DNA of 64,000 nucleotides, from NCBI RefSeq assembly GCF_010730745.1, contig NZ_AP022615.1, forward strand, positions 1,426,001-1,490,000, read 5' to 3'. Numbering within the stretch: position 1 is the first letter of the stretch; the number at the start of each line of letters is the position of its first letter. This DNA comes from Mycobacterium heidelbergense. GTDB lineage: Bacteria > Actinomycetota > Actinomycetes > Mycobacteriales > Mycobacteriaceae. The position numbers were made by a program, and so were the translations under genes. A model generated the notes under the pieces. That model had not been told where the DNA came from and did not search any database. It was given only the letters and a program-made list of their open reading frames with translations. Positions 62,182-64,000 of the stretch are shown here, in pieces.

Positions 62182-62619
62182 TCAGCGCGCGACCAGGGTG
62201 TCGAGTTCCGGCGCGTCGGTGCCCGTCAGCCGCCGGTGCATGGCCCAGGCGATCCTGGCGGCCTGGATTTTCGCGTGCTCGGCGACGGGTCCCCGAAACA
62301 TCTCGTCGACGGTTTCGTTCCACACGGTCAGCCAGCGGACGAAGTGGCGCCCGCTCAGCGGGGTTTGTTGATGCACGCGCCGGTGGGCGTGCAACGCGCT
62401 GCCCCGGTACAGTCCGGCGCGAAACAGCACGGTCTGCCAGAAGTCGGCCATCACCGGGATATGCGAGTCCAGCCCGCCGGCCCGCAGCTCGGCGAACGGC
62501 CCGATAAGGACGTCGTCGACCATCACCCGGTCATAAAACCGATGCAACAAGGCCTCGACGTCCGCGCGGCCGGTCAGGTCCGCGACCGCCCGGTCGTCTG
62601 GCGCGTGGGGCTCGGTCAT
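62182..62619 (-). CDS. Group III truncated haemoglobin
   Basis: 145 residues with the group III pattern: LLHRFYDRVMVDDVLIGPFAE (B helix/CD), HIPVMADFWQTVLFRAGLYRGSALHAH with the haem region, and FVRWLTVWNETVDEMFRGP. Groups I (GlbN) and II (GlbO) of Mtb have different signatures. Group III proteins are linked to nitric oxide or reactive-species handling in other bacteria. Convergent with the methyltransferase; 9 bp after the acyltransferase gene on the same strand. Confidence 0.88.
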   Translation of the reverse strand: MTEPHAPDDRAVADLTGRADVEALLHRFYDRVMVDDVLIGPFAELRAGGLDSHIPVMADFWQTVLFRAGLYRGSALHAHRRVHQQTPLSGRHFVRWLTVWNETVDEMFRGPVAEHAKIQAARIAWAMHRRLTGTDAPELDTLVAR

Positions 62620-62628
62620 GGGCGCCGG

Positions 62629-64000
62629 CTACACGTTCGCGACGAGCGTCAGCCCGCCGCGGTCGCGCGCGGTCTTCCGTCTCTTGCTGCTCGCCACCAG
62701 GCGTGCCACCGCGGCTTCGATTCCGCGGGCCAGCGTGTCGACGTCGGCCCCGGCGTCGTAGTCGGCAAGGATGCCGAAGGACAGGTCGTCGGCGTAGCTG
62801 AGCATTGCCACCCCCGTTCGTAGTTGCATCGCGATCGGCGGAACCGGGAACACGCTCAGCACGCGCCGCCCCATGAAGTGCAGCGGTTCGCGGGGGCCGG
62901 GGACATTCGTCGTCAAGATGGCGACGCCGCGCTGCGGCAACCGGGTCAACAGACGGACGGCCCACGCGGTCAAGGGAAATGGGATGCGGTTGGCGACCGA
63001 CACCAACGCATGACCCGCCTGGTGCTGTCCGTGAGACTTCGTGCGATCCAATCGGGAATGGACAATCCGCAGCCGCTGCACCGGGTTCCGCTCTTCGACC
63101 GGCAGGTACGGCAGCATCACCGAGACGCGGTTGTCGGTCTTGTCGAACGCGTCGACGGACCGCATCGACACCGGCACCAACGAGCGAAGCGCATCGGGCT
63201 GGGGATGCTCGCCACGCTGGACGAGGACGTTGCGGTAGCTCTCGGTGATCGCGGCCAGCGCGACATCGTTGACGGACACGTCGAACGCCCGGCACACCTG
63301 CGCGACGTCGGCCAGGGGAACCCGCGCGGCGCTGTAGCGGCGCAAATTGGTTATCGGCCCGTTCAGCGACGTCGCGGCGGGACGCAGCAGACCGGCCGCG
63401 ATTTCGGCGGCGCCCAGGGCCGTGCGGGCGGTGGTGGCGGCGACGGCGGCCGAGGCATTCCACAGGCCGCCCAGCACTTTCAGCGGATTCACGTCCGACA
63501 CGACCCGTAGGATTCCCTGCGCCTTGGGCTGCTTGGCGGCGCCGACCCGGCGCGCGAAGCTGTCGTGGATGCCGTTGGCGGCCGGGTCGCACAGGCCGGC
63601 GAGCATGTGGGTGGCGGCGATTCCGTCGGCCATGCAATGGTGGATCTTGGTCAGCATCGCCCACCGGTTGTCGCTGAGGCCCTCGATGACCCAGATTTCC
63701 CACAGCGGCCGATCCCGGTCGAGGCGCCGGGAGATGACGTCGGCGGCGAGCTGGAACAGCTCCCGGTCGTCGCCGGGCCGCGGCAGGGCGATGTGCCGCA
63801 CGTGACGCGCGAGATCGAAGCCGGGATCGTCCACCCATTCGGGCGCGCCGAGATCGAGCGGGCGCATGCGCAGCCGCTGCCCGAACCGGGGGCACGCGCG
63901 GATCCGCTGCTCGAGCGTGGACATCAGCGCATCGCGGTCCGGGATCAGCCCCTCGATGACCGCCAGACCACCGATCGCCAGGCTCACGTGCCGATCGGAA
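62629..64000 (-). CDS. Wax-ester synthase/diacylglycerol acyltransferase (5' partial)
   Basis: The frame is open to the end of the window; the GTG at 63987 is inside the conserved N-terminal region (AIGGLAVIEG normally follows about 20-30 residues), so the true start is beyond 64000. At least 452 residues are visible. The active-site HHxxxDG motif is HHCMADG, followed by VNDVALAAITESYRNVL and NVPGPREPLHFMGRRVL, all typical of WS/DGAT enzymes. It joins acyl-CoA to diacylglycerol or fatty alcohol to make storage lipid at the membrane. Confidence 0.93.
   Translation of the reverse strand, partial: SDRHVSLAIGGLAVIEGLIPDRDALMSTLEQRIRACPRFGQRLRMRPLDLGAPEWVDDPGFDLARHVRHIALPRPGDDRELFQLAADVISRRLDRDRPLWEIWVIEGLSDNRWAMLTKIHHCMADGIAATHMLAGLCDPAANGIHDSFARRVGAAKQPKAQGILRVVSDVNPLKVLGGLWNASAAVAATTARTALGAAEIAAGLLRPAATSLNGPITNLRRYSAARVPLADVAQVCRAFDVSVNDVALAAITESYRNVLVQRGEHPQPDALRSLVPVSMRSVDAFDKTDNRVSVMLPYLPVEERNPVQRLRIVHSRLDRTKSHGQHQAGHALVSVANRIPFPLTAWAVRLLTRLPQRGVAILTTNVPGPREPLHFMGRRVLSVFPVPPIAMQLRTGVAMLSYADDLSFGILADYDAGADVDTLARGIEAAVARLVASSKRRKTARDRGGLTLVANV

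Overview
The window comes from a slow-growing, high-GC Mycobacterium. The evidence is MmpS/MmpL pairs, a PPE-MPTR protein, PGRS-type Gly-rich proteins, GroEL2 preceded by CIRCE boxes, and a gene order that matches the M. tuberculosis (Mtb) block Rv0442c-Rv0421c in inverted orientation. The species cannot be named from the sequence alone.

Layout. 1-10.7 kb: the end of an Rv0455c-like secreted protein, a Cys-rich protein, an mmpS/mmpL pair on the minus strand, a TetR regulator with an operator array, then the mmpS4-mmpL4 pair and a DipZ-like thiol-disulfide membrane protein on the plus strand. This resembles the siderophore-export locus of Mtb, with one extra transporter pair. 10.9-15.3 kb: DinB-like protein, shortened VOC protein, amidohydrolase, PPE-MPTR and a flavin-barrel protein. 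15.4-18.9 kb: groEL2 with terminator and two CIRCE boxes, then a TetR/SDR pair.

18.9-38.8 kb is an accessory island between the Rv0439c-like SDR and moeA2. It begins with a cupin gene and a belt of decayed genes (FAD monooxygenase, alpha/beta hydrolase, VapC tail). Then a three-gene cassette occurs three times: (i) an exported protein carrying a PGRS domain behind a classical signal peptide instead of a PE domain, (ii) an exported Ala-rich protein with C-terminal 11-residue repeats, and (iii) a stand-alone EccA/CbxX-type AAA+ ATPase with an altered Walker A loop. Each cassette follows a conserved, apparently non-coding leader of about 1.1 kb. A decayed IS256-family element with a 9-bp target duplication separates genes (ii) and (iii) of cassette 1. 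This triplicated system is the main candidate for something undescribed; its function is not known to me.

38.8-43.8 kb: moeA2, psd, pssA and a CDC48-like ATPase in tight order. 43.9-48.3 kb: a second insertion, a four-gene operon with overlapping stops and starts encoding LuxE-like acyl-activating and LuxC-like acyl reductase enzymes, an SDR and a TetR, with no luxA/luxB nearby. 48.4-55.1 kb: enoyl-CoA hydratase, Rv0434, Rv0433, sodC, virR and Rv0430 homologues on the minus strand, then def, a GNAT protein and xthA on the plus strand. 55.3-60.5 kb: two small proteins, a PAS-ANTAR regulator, a TPP riboswitch, thiC, thiD and an alpha/beta hydrolase. 60.7-64 kb: DUF2249/cupin protein, methyltransferase, group III truncated haemoglobin, and a wax-ester synthase/DGAT that runs off the window.
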